Below, piece by piece: positions 29,207-38,665 of a DNA stretch of 64,000 nt (position 1 is its first letter; the number at the start of each line of letters is the position of its first letter). The stretch is from Sphingobacterium prati (lineage in GTDB: Bacteria > Bacteroidota > Bacteroidia > Sphingobacteriales > Sphingobacteriaceae), in contig NZ_JABJWY010000034.1 of NCBI RefSeq assembly GCF_013167215.1, positions 992,001 through 1,056,000 of the forward strand. Reading direction: 5' to 3'. Position numbers and translations under genes: made by a program. Under the pieces are notes generated by a model. That model was not told where the DNA came from and did no database searches. It saw only the letters and a list, made by a program, of their open reading frames with translations.

Positions 29207-32200
29207 CTAAAAAGTAAGCGATAAGCCTAATGAGTAGGTCTTATTCAATGGATACATCCGACCTAAGTCATCATCCGGATGTTCTGGATCCACAAATCGT
29301 ACGCCTGTTATTGTAAATAAATTATAGGCATTCGCGTACACGCGTAAACGCATCGTCGACGAAGGCTTTAGATTTGAGAAAGTATATCCTAGTTCCACAC
29401 TCTTCAATCTCAAGTAAGCTGTACTGACGCGATTGAATTCAGAGTTTTCCTTTGGATATCTTCCCGTAAAGGCATAATATCCTTTCACCCATGCTGTTGC
29501 TGGATCGTAGGGATCAGCGGAAGGATCCACGGGATGCCAGCGATCAAGATATTGTTCCAGCGTTCCACCACCATTTGATCCCCAGATTGCATAGAGAGGT
29601 TCTTTATACTGCATGGAACCGAGCGCAGACCCTTGCAGTAATAAGTTCATATCAAAATTTTTGTAGGAAGTCTCAAGGTTCATACTATAGTTAAGCCAAG
29701 GTGTCTGATCGAAGGCAAAGGGATGCTCATCTTGACCATTAATTTCACCATCACCATTCCAATCCAGGTATTTATAATCTCCGGGCAATAAATCGCGTTC
29801 CTTATAAATCGGATAGCTCCAGATATCTGCCCAATTTTCGTATCTACCGGCCGATTCATATCCAAACTGAAGCCCCTGATAACGATTGTTCAAGTTATCA
29901 TTGCGCCAGCGATCATAGGAATTGCTATAAGGTCCATTTTCAACAGAAGTCAGGTACTTATTCCTTGTCACTGTGGCGATCGCTCGAACGTTATAGGAGA
30001 AATCATTGATTTTATTGCGGTGTTTCAACTCCAGTTCCAATCCCATATGACGGTCACTATCTGCATTTTGCAAAGGCGGAACAGCGCCGATTACTGTAGG
30101 AAATTCGCTTTCAGGACGCTTAAATATCCCCGTCCGTGTCCGTTCGAAATAATCTAAAGTAAAACCAAACAAACCATTCCAGCCTTCAAAGTCTATACCG
30201 GCATTAAATGTCTTTGCGGTATACCATGTTATCAGCTCGTTTGCAATAGGTTTACGAGTAACTCCAGTAACGTATTTCCCACCAAAAATATAACCTGGTG
30301 CATACTGATTGTTATAGCCATTTTCGGCATTACCACTGGTTGCGGGATAGATATAACCCGGAAGCCAACCAAAATCCCAGTCTTTGAACTGATCATCCCC
30401 CAATGCGCCATAACTTGCTCTCAATTTCAACTGATTGACAAAAGAAAGTGCATTATTAGACTTGAAAAACGGTTCTTCAGAGATACGCCAGCCTACTGAA
30501 GCTGATGGGAAAAATCCCCATTGATGTCCTTTTGCAAAACGCGACGATCCATCATACCGAAACTGGAATTCAGCAATATATCGGCCTGCAAAGTCGTAGT
30601 TCACCCGTCCAAATAAAGCCGATTTCGCTTCGTTGTAGTAATCACTGATCCCGCCATACATTGAAGTCATCTGGCCATCTTCTACGCCAGCGAGCAATTG
30701 ATCAGAACCAAAAGCAAGATTTTTCAGTCCATAAAAGTTATCGCCATCATTTTTTTGTGATTCCCATCCCACAAGTCCGGATAGCTTATGTTGCTCTCCA
30801 AACGTTCGATCATAATTCAAGATAAATTGCCCCAATAGCTGTTGTTTATCGAAAAACTCCCGTTTCATTTGATTCGGACTGCTCAGATTATAAAGTTTCT
30901 GATCATATTTACCCGTTGTTTTATTCAATGCATATTGATAATATTCCTTTCTGAATAGGGAATTGTTATCCGTGCGGTAATCATAACTAATCAATGCTTT
31001 TGCGGAAAACCCTTGCAGTAGAGGTGATAAATTACTCAGATCGTAATTCAGTGCGGCCGAGGATTGAAAGGTCTTCTTTTTAAATTTACGATACCCGGAA
31101 ATATCCGCGTCCATCATTGCTACTGTATTTTGCTCTAAATCCAGCCCCTCATAATTTAACAAAGTGTTTTCGGGATCAGCATACGCGGCAAATAACATTC
31201 CTTGTTTCCAATAATTACGGATAATATCGACGGAACTTGTATAGGGATTATTTTGCTGATCGGCCATTCCGCTGATATTCAAATCCAACTTCAAACCCTT
31301 TGCCAATTCTGCCGAAATATTCGAACGTAAATTGTATTTATTATAATTGAGATCACCTGATTTAAAGAAACCTTGCTGATAGGAATAGCCGCCACCAATA
31401 TAGTATTGAATTTTATTGCTTCCCCCTGAAAAATTAATATCGTGCTGCGTCTGCGGTGCATATTTAGAGAAAATCAACGAGGTCCAGTCTGATGAACGTC
31501 GTGTCCCATTTCTAAAATCTTCGAAATCTTTTTCGGTATAAATAGGACTACCTCCATTGATGTTGTTCATGGATTTCTCATTATAGATCGTCATCGCGCT
31601 GATCGCATCGGCCAATACAGGCAGACCCGAAGGTCTTTGGAAGGTATAAGATCCATTATAATTCACTGTGGTCTTCCCTTCCTTCCCTTTTTTGGTTGTA
31701 ACCAATACGACACCATTTGCCGAACGCACACCATAAATTGCTGCCGATGCATCCTTTAATACCGAAACATCTTCAATATCACTTGGATTCAGGCGTTGAA
31801 AGTCTTCGCTCGTACGAGGAACCCCATCGATGACGACCAGTGGAGCACCAAGCCCACGAATATCGAAATTGGCACTGTAGGCACCCGGCTCTGCACTTCT
31901 CTGCCACACACGTACACCGGCCACACGACCAGTCAGCATATTCTGCGGATTTTCATTTTTGGTCTGCCTCATTTCCGTCCCCTTTACCGACGCGATAGCG
32001 CCAGTAAGCGATTGCTTCCGCTGTGTACCATAACCGACAACAACAACCGTTTCCAACTGTGTATCATCATTTTCCAATACAACATTAATCGTGGATTTTC
32101 CGTCTGTGAGTTCCTCCTTCGCAGTAAAGCCAAGCGATTTAAATAAAAGCTTCTTCCCTTCCGGAACAACGATTGTATAACTACCGTCAGCATTAGTCGT

Positions 32201-32386
32201 TGTTTCGATGCGCGTACCGGCATTCTGAACCGAGATCGTTACCCCTGCAATGGGTTTATTGTCACGATCAAGAACTTTCCCTGTGACATTTTTCTGTTGC
32301 GCCCATCCAATAGACGGAATACCCAGCGCCAGCAGTACGAGCAGTGTGCTGAGTCGCCGCTTTGATTTCCCTATATCCTTTTTCAT
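29207..32386 (-). CDS. SusC/RagA-type TonB-linked outer-membrane transporter
   Basis: The 1059-aa product has a signal peptide (LGIPSIGWAQQ). A carboxypeptidase-like domain follows (KNVTGKVLDRDNKPIAGVTISV), then a TonB-box region (ETVVVVGYGTQRK) and the plug with the SusC signature (IDGVPRTSEDFQRLNPSDIEDVSVLKDASAAIYGVRSANGVVLVTTKKGK). A 22-strand barrel ends in an aromatic residue (YSLGLSLTF). No FecR-type signalling extension is present, so it is not a transducer for an ECF factor. It imports oligosaccharides with the SusD protein. Gene order GH76-susC-susD-DUF3823-hydrolase defines one utilization locus. Confidence 0.97.
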   Translation of the reverse strand: MKKDIGKSKRRLSTLLVLLALGIPSIGWAQQKNVTGKVLDRDNKPIAGVTISVQNAGTRIETTTNADGSYTIVVPEGKKLLFKSLGFTAKEELTDGKSTINVVLENDDTQLETVVVVGYGTQRKQSLTGAIASVKGTEMRQTKNENPQNMLTGRVAGVRVWQRSAEPGAYSANFDIRGLGAPLVVIDGVPRTSEDFQRLNPSDIEDVSVLKDASAAIYGVRSANGVVLVTTKKGKEGKTTVNYNGSYTFQRPSGLPVLADAISAMTIYNEKSMNNINGGSPIYTEKDFEDFRNGTRRSSDWTSLIFSKYAPQTQHDINFSGGSNKIQYYIGGGYSYQQGFFKSGDLNYNKYNLRSNISAELAKGLKLDLNISGMADQQNNPYTSSVDIIRNYWKQGMLFAAYADPENTLLNYEGLDLEQNTVAMMDADISGYRKFKKKTFQSSAALNYDLSNLSPLLQGFSAKALISYDYRTDNNSLFRKEYYQYALNKTTGKYDQKLYNLSSPNQMKREFFDKQQLLGQFILNYDRTFGEQHKLSGLVGWESQKNDGDNFYGLKNLAFGSDQLLAGVEDGQMTSMYGGISDYYNEAKSALFGRVNYDFAGRYIAEFQFRYDGSSRFAKGHQWGFFPSASVGWRISEEPFFKSNNALSFVNQLKLRASYGALGDDQFKDWDFGWLPGYIYPATSGNAENGYNNQYAPGYIFGGKYVTGVTRKPIANELITWYTAKTFNAGIDFEGWNGLFGFTLDYFERTRTGIFKRPESEFPTVIGAVPPLQNADSDRHMGLELELKHRNKINDFSYNVRAIATVTRNKYLTSVENGPYSNSYDRWRNDNLNNRYQGLQFGYESAGRYENWADIWSYPIYKERDLLPGDYKYLDWNGDGEINGQDEHPFAFDQTPWLNYSMNLETSYKNFDMNLLLQGSALGSMQYKEPLYAIWGSNGGGTLEQYLDRWHPVDPSADPYDPATAWVKGYYAFTGRYPKENSEFNRVSTAYLRLKSVELGYTFSNLKPSSTMRLRVYANAYNLFTITGVRFVDPEHPDDDLGRMYPLNKTYSLGLSLTF

Positions 32387-32510
32387 CTTAATAAATTGGT
32401 TTTAAATATTGATTATGCTATCTGATCTATTTCATGAGCTCGCGAGCCCGGTTTTATTGGTATTCATTTTTACAATCATAATTGTTATGCTGATCTTTTT
32501 GTATATTTCA

Positions 32511-33965
32511 CTATTTGCCGGCCTCATATTGAGACAGCATCGCATATTGTGCCGCATAAGCAAACATGAACATCCCTTCCAGGTTATTTTTATCTTTGTC
32601 CGCATGCCATCCTCCAAGAAGATCCGGTGGTAATAGACCGGAGCGCAAAAAATGGGCATACCCATAGTCCAAATTCTGCTGAAAGGAGTCCATGTAAATC
32701 CCTGCTTTTTCAAAAACCGGAGAAATTTGAAGGAATCCCCGAAGTAATACGCCGTTAAACCAGTTGTTAAAACCGTCCGAAGCATAGGTGTAATGCGCTG
32801 GAACCTGCGATCCTAGCTTGGCAAAGTACTGAAAACTGGCATTGGTTAATTTTTCTCCATCTTCCAAATAGATCTTAGCTCTGGTCGCCCGGTACAGATC
32901 GGCAGCTCCAGAAATCATTGTACCACTGTTATAGGAAAACGAGGTTCCAACAGCTTTCCTTAATTGGGTATTTTTGCGGTATTTTACACCATCAACGATT
33001 TCATAGGCAATGCTACAAGCTGGATAACAGTCGCCCATCATATCATCATAGACACCTTTATTATTTAATAAATGCCCCTTTTGCCAAGCATAAATCCTTT
33101 TAGCAAAATCCAAATAAAAGTCACTTTTCAGCAAGCTTTTTGAACGACGTGATTGTTTGTCTTTTGCATCTATATACTTGTATATTATCTGATCTTTCTT
33201 TTTCTTATAGATTTCATGTAGCCAAACCAAAGGACTAACCATTGGCGCATTACTACAAGCGTGTTTGGTCACATAACCTGGCCCCCAGGGAATTCCACCA
33301 TTTTCATTCCCTTGATCATTGAACGTGCAGTCCCACCCATCCAGAACGTAAGCAGTTAGATATTCTGCTTCCTTCAAATACGTTTCCTTTCCAGTCAGAT
33401 GGTAGGCTTCTATCAGCTCGCGTATCATCCACATTTGATCGTCATAAACATTTAACACCCCTGTCGCGTTGGCTGCGCCTTTTTCCCGGGCACGATCCAC
33501 TGCGTACACGGTCCAGTCCTGCGTCTGTGTAAAGGAAATAAGGTTAAAGGATCCTAAATAATAAGCTGCATTGTCATGGAGCTGAGCCAATAGATCAACA
33601 TAACGCTTATAATTTTTTTCAAATAGGCTGTGATTCCCCTTTTCTTTCTGCAATCTGAGGCCACTTAAGATCGCGTTGACTGCTTCTATTGAAGCTGAAT
33701 ACATCCATATACTTGCTTTTTCTTCTGGGCGCACCTTTGTATCTGGATTATAGAATCGGTGCATGGCTTGCCTATCTGTGGAGAAATAAACTTCCATTGA
33801 GCGATCAACAAGTTCTATCGCACGTGTTAAGTTTTGCTCTTGAAGCGCCTGACGGCCTTTCGTATGCATAGAAAAAGAAACTGAGTGTTCAGCATGAACG
33901 TGCGTGACCATCACCATTGATACGGAAGCAACAAAAATAAATTGCAGCTTTTTAAAGACTTTCAT
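32511..33965 (-). CDS. GH76 family hydrolase, predicted alpha-1,6-mannanase type
   Basis: The 484-aa product has a Sec signal (VTHVHAEHS). The (alpha/alpha)6-type enzyme carries the GH76 catalytic Asp pair in VYDDQMW (D175, D176), with the flanking GGIPWGP and KHACSNAPMV motifs characteristic of the family. Known GH76 members cleave alpha-1,6-mannan backbones, as in fungal or yeast mannan. In this strain the substrate is inferred only. It is the first gene of the locus, 125 bp before susC, and is transcribed away from the membrane-spanning regulator. A GCTCGCGAGC palindrome (32438-32447) lies in the gap to susC. Confidence 0.88.
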   Translation of the reverse strand: MKVFKKLQFIFVASVSMVMVTHVHAEHSVSFSMHTKGRQALQEQNLTRAIELVDRSMEVYFSTDRQAMHRFYNPDTKVRPEEKASIWMYSASIEAVNAILSGLRLQKEKGNHSLFEKNYKRYVDLLAQLHDNAAYYLGSFNLISFTQTQDWTVYAVDRAREKGAANATGVLNVYDDQMWMIRELIEAYHLTGKETYLKEAEYLTAYVLDGWDCTFNDQGNENGGIPWGPGYVTKHACSNAPMVSPLVWLHEIYKKKKDQIIYKYIDAKDKQSRRSKSLLKSDFYLDFAKRIYAWQKGHLLNNKGVYDDMMGDCYPACSIAYEIVDGVKYRKNTQLRKAVGTSFSYNSGTMISGAADLYRATRAKIYLEDGEKLTNASFQYFAKLGSQVPAHYTYASDGFNNWFNGVLLRGFLQISPVFEKAGIYMDSFQQNLDYGYAHFLRSGLLPPDLLGGWHADKDKNNLEGMFMFAYAAQYAMLSQYEAGK

Positions 33966-34028
33966 AAGTAAGATTTCGATTTATAATTAGTTCGAGTTCC
34001 TACTGGAAATATCTGTAGGAATTCTAAC

Positions 34029-34036
34029 GCAAGGTA
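34029..34036 (-). promoter_or_regulatory. Candidate -7 element of the GH76-SusCD operon
   Basis: On the minus strand it reads TACCTTGC, near the TAnnTTTG consensus. It is 64 bp before the GH76 start and 22 bp downstream of the heptamer repeat, which occupies the place where a -33 element would be. Confidence 0.35.
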
Positions 34037-34058
34037 AAGTCCGATGATTAATTTTTGG

Positions 34059-34076
34059 GTTAAAATTGGGTTAAAA
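34059..34076. promoter_or_regulatory. Tandem heptamer repeat, SARP-box-like geometry
   Basis: GTTAAAA occurs at 34059-34065 and again at 34070-34076 with a 4-bp spacer, an 11-bp period. Two further G residues before each copy also match (GGGTTAAAA twice). SARP-type regulators bind heptamer direct repeats with exactly this period, and the divergent gene encodes a protein with a SARP-like C-terminus. Confidence 0.45.
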
Positions 34077-34325
34077 CCTAAAAATAAAACGATAACCCTA
34101 GCAGCTATTTCTTTTTATAACAATATTGGGATCCGAATGCTTATAGTGATTGTAACATAGCTTTTATTTTATTGAGCGCATTTTTTTGCATACTTTTAAT
34201 CCTGTTAGATATTGATAAGGGGTATCCTAACCCTTACTATGTCATAACGCGTCGACTGAGGACAAAATGAAATATTTGAACAGCTCATTGTCGACGACTA
34301 TTGGTTTAAGTTTTTTGATTGCGCT

Positions 34326-36848
34326 ATGCGACGCTGTATATTATATATTGTTTTTTTACTTTTAATTCCGCTACTTTCCCGATCTCAGGGGCTCAAGTTT
34401 AGAGCCGGACATGAACCTATCGATAAACGAACTTCCTATGAACTATTTGACAAAAAGGATCTTTCTTTTGAAAAACAGTTTACACTAGCATTCCAACTAT
34501 CTATTTATTCGTCAAACTCATTGGGTAATATTTTCCGTGTCAAGAATAAAGATAATAACACAATTTACAACCTGTTCTACGACGAAGAGGCAGGCAGTTG
34601 CATCTTCCGTCTGAACGAAGAAGGGAAAAGTAGTCTGATCATAGCGAAAATAAGCCAACAGCGACTGTTTAAAGAGGAATGGATCAATATCCAATTGACC
34701 TTTGATCTTGAAGAACAACTATTTAAGCTCAAAATACAGGATCAGGCTTTTGAGTCTCCAAAGGTGAAACTGCCAAGGCGATATAGCCCCCAGGTTATTT
34801 TTGGAAAAAGTGACTATCTGATCGATGTGCCAATGATGTCCATCAAAAATGTACATATTGGAAATACAACCAATAAATATTTCTTTCCACTAAAAGAGAA
34901 TACAGGTCATATTGTCCACGATGAAGACGGAAACGCTTATGGACGTGTGACCAACCCAACATGGTTGATTGTGGATTCTTACAGATGGAAAAATATTTTT
35001 GCAAGCAGTTCGCCATCACAGGCTGGTTCTGGTTACAATCAACGAACCAAAGAGATTTATTATTTTAATCAGGATTCTATAGCCATATACAATTTAAAAA
35101 ACAATCAGACAAAGAAACTGGCTTTTCGGAAGCCCTGCCCTGTCAAACTGGTTTTAGGAAACAATTTCATTGATACTACGACAAATACATTGTATGTCTA
35201 TGAGCTTTTCTATACCAGGCCTTACCAGGGCCCTACGGTAGCTAGCCTCAATCTAGAAAATTTTGAATGGAAGGTTGAGAGTTATGATCTGATGAAAAAG
35301 GAACTAAACCATCATGGATCTTTCTACGATGAACGACAACGGCAGTTTTATATTTTTGGAGGATATGGAAACATGGCCTATAATGGTCAATTTAACAGAT
35401 ATGATTTAGATTCCAGTAAATGGCAAACCGTTGATGGATGGACTGGTGACAAAATTTTTCCACGTTATTTCCTTTCGGCTGGACAAGCAGCTAATAATCG
35501 GGCTGCTTATATATTCGGAGGTATGGGAAACGAATCAGGGGAACACATTGTTGGAAGAAAATATCTTTACGATTTCTATCAGGTAGATTTGGACAGCAAA
35601 AAAATCACAAAAAAATGGGACTTAGTTTGGAAAGACAAGCATATTGTACCAGCCCGCGGTGTGGTCTTTCCTGACAGTAACCATTTTTATGCCCTATGTT
35701 ATCCAGAATATCTAACTAAATCGAATATTCAATTGTACCGTTTTTCTGTCCAAAATGGAAATTTTGAAGTTTTGGGAGACTCTGTTCCAATCTATTCAGA
35801 CAAAATAAGTACGCATGCCCAGCTTTACTATGATCAGCAATTAGGTAGACTCTTAACGTTGGTTCAAGAATCAAAAGATGATATACAATCTACATTGAAG
35901 GTATATTCTTTAAATATGACACCAATAACCTTTACAGAATTAAATAGCTTTCCATCATCTGGCTCAAGCCGCAAAATATTTTTGTTGTTCTTATTATTTG
36001 GTACATGTGGCGTTGGCACTTATTTTATTTGGAGACAAAGCCAAAGGAGAGGAAAAATAACAAATTTAAGTTTGACTAAAGAAATAGCCGTTACAAGTAC
36101 TCCAGTATCAGCAGCAGTAGCCTTTCAACCGATACAAAAAGATGAGACTCCCAGACCAAACGCAATTTTTTTATTTGGCGAGTTCCGTGCATTTGACCGC
36201 AATAAACGAGATATATCCTATTTATTCAGTACAAAGTTAAAACAGGCATTTTGTATCATCTTATCTCATAGCGCTGGTATTAGTTCACAATATTTCAGTC
36301 AAATTATGTGGCCTGACAAATCAGAAGATAAGGTAAAAAACTCAAGGGGCGTTACGATTAACCATTTAAGAAAAGTTCTGAATGAATTTACCGGAATAGA
36401 ACTTGTATATAAACATGGCCGCTTCATTATCGAACAAACAGACGAGTTTTATTGCGATTATGTCGAATATATTCGATTAATGGCAAAATTCCCCAATATT
36501 TACGAAGGTAGATTAATCCAGATTATTCAAAGAGGAAAATTTTTACATGGATTGGATCAGCCCGTATTTGACACATTAAAAGCGGGAGTTGAACAAAATT
36601 TACTACCCATTTTACTAGCAGAGCTTCAGCAGGCGGACCTGGGGTACCAGCATAAAAAAAGCATTGCGCTAGCTCATACAATTTTCTTATTGGATCCCCT
36701 AAACGAACAGGCATTGTTTTCTGAAATAAAAGCAATGTATGCTTTAAACCAAAAGCATGAAGCGCATATTAAATTTCAGCAATTTTGTCTTGCCTATAGA
36801 CAGTCGATGAATGAAGACTTCCCCTATCACCTTGATAAAATCATATAA
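34326..36848 (+). CDS. Membrane-spanning one-component regulator (LamG/propeller sensor, SARP-like effector)
   Basis: The 840-aa product has a signal peptide (LLLIPLLSRSQG). A concanavalin/LamG-like beta-sandwich at about 26-190 (FTLAFQLSIYSSNSLGNIFRV) is followed by a kelch-like propeller at about 225-530 (QFYIFGGYGNMAYNGQFNRYD, AAYIFGGMGNESGE). One TM helix lies at about 549-568 (FLLFLLFGTCGVGTYFIW). The cytoplasmic part has an OmpR/SARP-type winged helix at about 610-705 (FLFGEFRAFDRNKRD, ISSQYFSQIMWPDKSEDKVKNSRG, HLRKVLNEF) and an alpha-helical BTAD/TPR-like end. It probably senses a glycan outside the inner membrane and activates the divergent GH76-SusCD operon directly, without phosphorelay. 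Domain limits are by eye. Confidence 0.8.
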   Translation: MRRCILYIVFLLLIPLLSRSQGLKFRAGHEPIDKRTSYELFDKKDLSFEKQFTLAFQLSIYSSNSLGNIFRVKNKDNNTIYNLFYDEEAGSCIFRLNEEGKSSLIIAKISQQRLFKEEWINIQLTFDLEEQLFKLKIQDQAFESPKVKLPRRYSPQVIFGKSDYLIDVPMMSIKNVHIGNTTNKYFFPLKENTGHIVHDEDGNAYGRVTNPTWLIVDSYRWKNIFASSSPSQAGSGYNQRTKEIYYFNQDSIAIYNLKNNQTKKLAFRKPCPVKLVLGNNFIDTTTNTLYVYELFYTRPYQGPTVASLNLENFEWKVESYDLMKKELNHHGSFYDERQRQFYIFGGYGNMAYNGQFNRYDLDSSKWQTVDGWTGDKIFPRYFLSAGQAANNRAAYIFGGMGNESGEHIVGRKYLYDFYQVDLDSKKITKKWDLVWKDKHIVPARGVVFPDSNHFYALCYPEYLTKSNIQLYRFSVQNGNFEVLGDSVPIYSDKISTHAQLYYDQQLGRLLTLVQESKDDIQSTLKVYSLNMTPITFTELNSFPSSGSSRKIFLLFLLFGTCGVGTYFIWRQSQRRGKITNLSLTKEIAVTSTPVSAAVAFQPIQKDETPRPNAIFLFGEFRAFDRNKRDISYLFSTKLKQAFCIILSHSAGISSQYFSQIMWPDKSEDKVKNSRGVTINHLRKVLNEFTGIELVYKHGRFIIEQTDEFYCDYVEYIRLMAKFPNIYEGRLIQIIQRGKFLHGLDQPVFDTLKAGVEQNLLPILLAELQQADLGYQHKKSIALAHTIFLLDPLNEQALFSEIKAMYALNQKHEAHIKFQQFCLAYRQSMNEDFPYHLDKII

Positions 36849-36886
36849 ATAAAGCCAGTCATACCTATTGCATGACTAGCTTTATT
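36848..36886. terminator. Bidirectional terminator after the transmembrane regulator
   Basis: Arms 36848-36862 and 36872-36886 match at 14 of 15 positions around a 9-nt loop. A T6 run (36891-36896) follows on the plus strand. It lies between convergent genes. Confidence 0.75.
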
Positions 36887-36908
36887 AACATTTTTTAGTA
36901 TCAAAAAA

Positions 36909-37658
36909 TTAAGAGACTAATACCTCCTGATGACGTTTTACAAATTGCTTTTTGAGCAGATATAGTTTATAATGATCATACAAACCTATGATCAACAAAA
37001 CGAAACAAACGACATAAAATGTTTTATAGGACAAGTAATTAAAAGAAATTCCACTGAGCAGGCCTCCCACTACATAGGCTGAAACAATGGTCAGTAACAA
37101 GTGAAATTTATTCACCAAATCTTTGTTGCTTCTATTCGATTCTTTTGTGAACATGGATATTAATATCGCCAAATCAGTCGTCAGTCCGGTTAAATGGGTT
37201 GTTTTCACGACGGAATTCGATATGCTCGCCGTTAGCCCATTTTGCAAACCCATTGCAAATAGTAAGGCACCTACTAATATCTCGGTTTCCTTTAAAGAGT
37301 CTTCATAGAAGATTTCAAGATATATTCCTACGAACAATATACTTAATATCTCGAGTACCAACGGTATCGAATGCGTCAGGTAAGCGCTGAATTTACCTTT
37401 ACCATGGATGATAATCAAATTGGAAAGCATGCTTCCAATTAAAAATAATAATATCCAAAACAACACGACAGCACCTTGATACCAGTTTCCTTTCGCTATT
37501 TCCTGTGCAAAAACGGCATAATATCCCGTCACATTGGATGTAAAGGAAAAAAATACAATAACAGAGGCGACGTTGACCATCCCAGCCGAAAATGCCGTTA
37601 GTCCACCCAGCTTAATATTGTCTTGAATTGTCCGGTGATTGCTATATTTCCTTAGCAT
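36909..37658 (-). CDS. DUF1275 (YoaK-like) membrane protein
   Basis: The 249-aa polytopic membrane protein has about six TM segments. GGLTAFSAGMVNVASVIVFFSFTSNVTGYYAVFA at the N-terminus, and ALLFAMGLQNGLTASISNSVVKTTHLTGLTTDLAI in the middle, are the two related half-motifs of DUF1275. The thr-His-x-Thr-Gly sequence is the family hallmark. The family is transporter-like with no agreed substrate. Its start overlaps the stop of the 167-aa gene upstream by 17 bp, so these genes form one unit with translational coupling. Confidence 0.88.
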   Translation of the reverse strand: MLRKYSNHRTIQDNIKLGGLTAFSAGMVNVASVIVFFSFTSNVTGYYAVFAQEIAKGNWYQGAVVLFWILLFLIGSMLSNLIIIHGKGKFSAYLTHSIPLVLEILSILFVGIYLEIFYEDSLKETEILVGALLFAMGLQNGLTASISNSVVKTTHLTGLTTDLAILISMFTKESNRSNKDLVNKFHLLLTIVSAYVVGGLLSGISFNYLSYKTFYVVCFVLLIIGLYDHYKLYLLKKQFVKRHQEVLVS

Positions 37659-38142
37659 ATTTTTCCTTTCCTCCTTTTTTCAGCACGATACGTGCTATTC
37701 CTTTGGTTTGCATATCCAGGTTGAGATGTAAGACGAGCTGGTTTTTATTCAGTTTCTGAATAATAAAGCTTTCCACAAGCTCATTATTTTTACGCAGCTC
37801 AAGGATATGTCCCCTTCCTTTTAGAAACCAGTTATATTGTTTATCCTTGTGATGGGCAACAAAATTCTTCTCACCCATCCTTTCAAAATGCCATAAGCCG
37901 TCCTGTAGTGGTGGCAGATGTGCGATGGCAGCATCTTTAATCTCTTCATGGATAATCGCTTGTTTTTTGAATGTTGGAGATTTTTCTACCTTTTCAAAGT
38001 ACCAACCCTGCTCTTCCCACTCTCCTTCCAAAAGCCTCTCGGGATTTTCATAAAGCATAACCATTGACGACGCCCCGAAAAGCAGCAATGCCAAAAAGAC
38101 AAAGTTGAATCTTGCCAGTATTTTCCTTTTAGTAATTAACAT
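37642..38142 (-). CDS. Hypothetical membrane-anchored protein
   Basis: A start at 38142 (MLITKRKILARFNFV) gives 166 aa. An ATG 24 codons upstream lies deep inside the neighbouring gene and is less likely. One N-terminal hydrophobic segment (about residues 11-28, FVFLALLLFGASSMVMLY) is followed by a beta-rich domain (LLEGEWEEQGWYFEKV, GLWHFERMGEKNFVAHHKDKQYNWFLKGRGHILELRK). This looks like a lipocalin-like or periplasmic sandwich with one membrane anchor. No family was recognised. It overlaps the upstream gene by 14 bp and the downstream DUF1275 gene by 17 bp, a tightly packed three-gene unit. Confidence 0.6.
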   Translation of the reverse strand: MLITKRKILARFNFVFLALLLFGASSMVMLYENPERLLEGEWEEQGWYFEKVEKSPTFKKQAIIHEEIKDAAIAHLPPLQDGLWHFERMGEKNFVAHHKDKQYNWFLKGRGHILELRKNNELVESFIIQKLNKNQLVLHLNLDMQTKGIARIVLKKGGKEKYAKEI

Positions 38143-38653
38143 CCCATTTTTTATTAAAAAATAAATCCGCCAAGACACTTCTTCCCGTTTTGTTCGTTGC
38201 CGGTTTTTCGACAATGTTCACATGCTTATGCTTAGTCTTGTTCAAATTCAGCAATGCCTGTCCAACATCAAAGAAATGTCTTGTTCTTTTTTCAAATTGA
38301 TAATCTGTAGGAATCTTGACCTCGTCAATTCGCGCTCCAGTCAGATAATGATGTAAATAATTGGGATTGTCTGTGCCGATAATATCTGCGTAGATATTCA
38401 GTTTGCGGTTTTCATATCGATGGCAAATCATCTGACAGGCCTTTAAAAAGTCTTCAGATTGAAGATCATTGAGCCGATCCTCTAGTGTGATTCCTAATAA
38501 CTCACTTATTGAAGTGCTGCTCTTATTTCCGTAAACCAAAATAATATCCAGCTGTTCGGCCTGAGACTGCTCGATGCTATGGATTACAAAAAAAAGTGAA
38601 TCAATTGTAAAATCACTTGGAATCAATACACGCGTTGTTTTTGCCATACCCAA
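38129..38653 (-). CDS. Hypothetical protein, universal-stress-protein-like N-terminus
   Basis: The 174-aa product (Met3 at 38647 is an alternative start) begins KTTRVLIPSDFTIDSLFFVIHSIEQ, followed by LDIILVYG. This is the beta-alpha-beta opening of UspA-like proteins. The later GTDNPNYLHHYLTG segment does not show the ATP-binding GxxGxxxxxS/T pattern, so nucleotide binding is doubtful. It is first in the overlapping unit with the 166-aa protein and the DUF1275 gene. A perfect TAnnTTTG element lies 13 bp before its start. Confidence 0.6.
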   Translation of the reverse strand: MGMAKTTRVLIPSDFTIDSLFFVIHSIEQSQAEQLDIILVYGNKSSTSISELLGITLEDRLNDLQSEDFLKACQMICHRYENRKLNIYADIIGTDNPNYLHHYLTGARIDEVKIPTDYQFEKRTRHFFDVGQALLNLNKTKHKHVNIVEKPATNKTGRSVLADLFFNKKWDVNY

Positions 38654-38665
38654 TTATTTTTTTAA

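Larger units (their letters stand above)
33966..34325. other. Divergent control region of the GH76-SusCD locus
   Basis: This 360-bp region lies between the GH76 gene (minus) and the transmembrane regulator gene (plus). Besides the heptamer repeat and -7 element listed separately, it contains a CGTCGAC/GTCGACG inverted pair (34250-34256 and 34290-34296, 40 bp apart) near the regulator start. No gene is seen in it. Confidence 0.6.
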
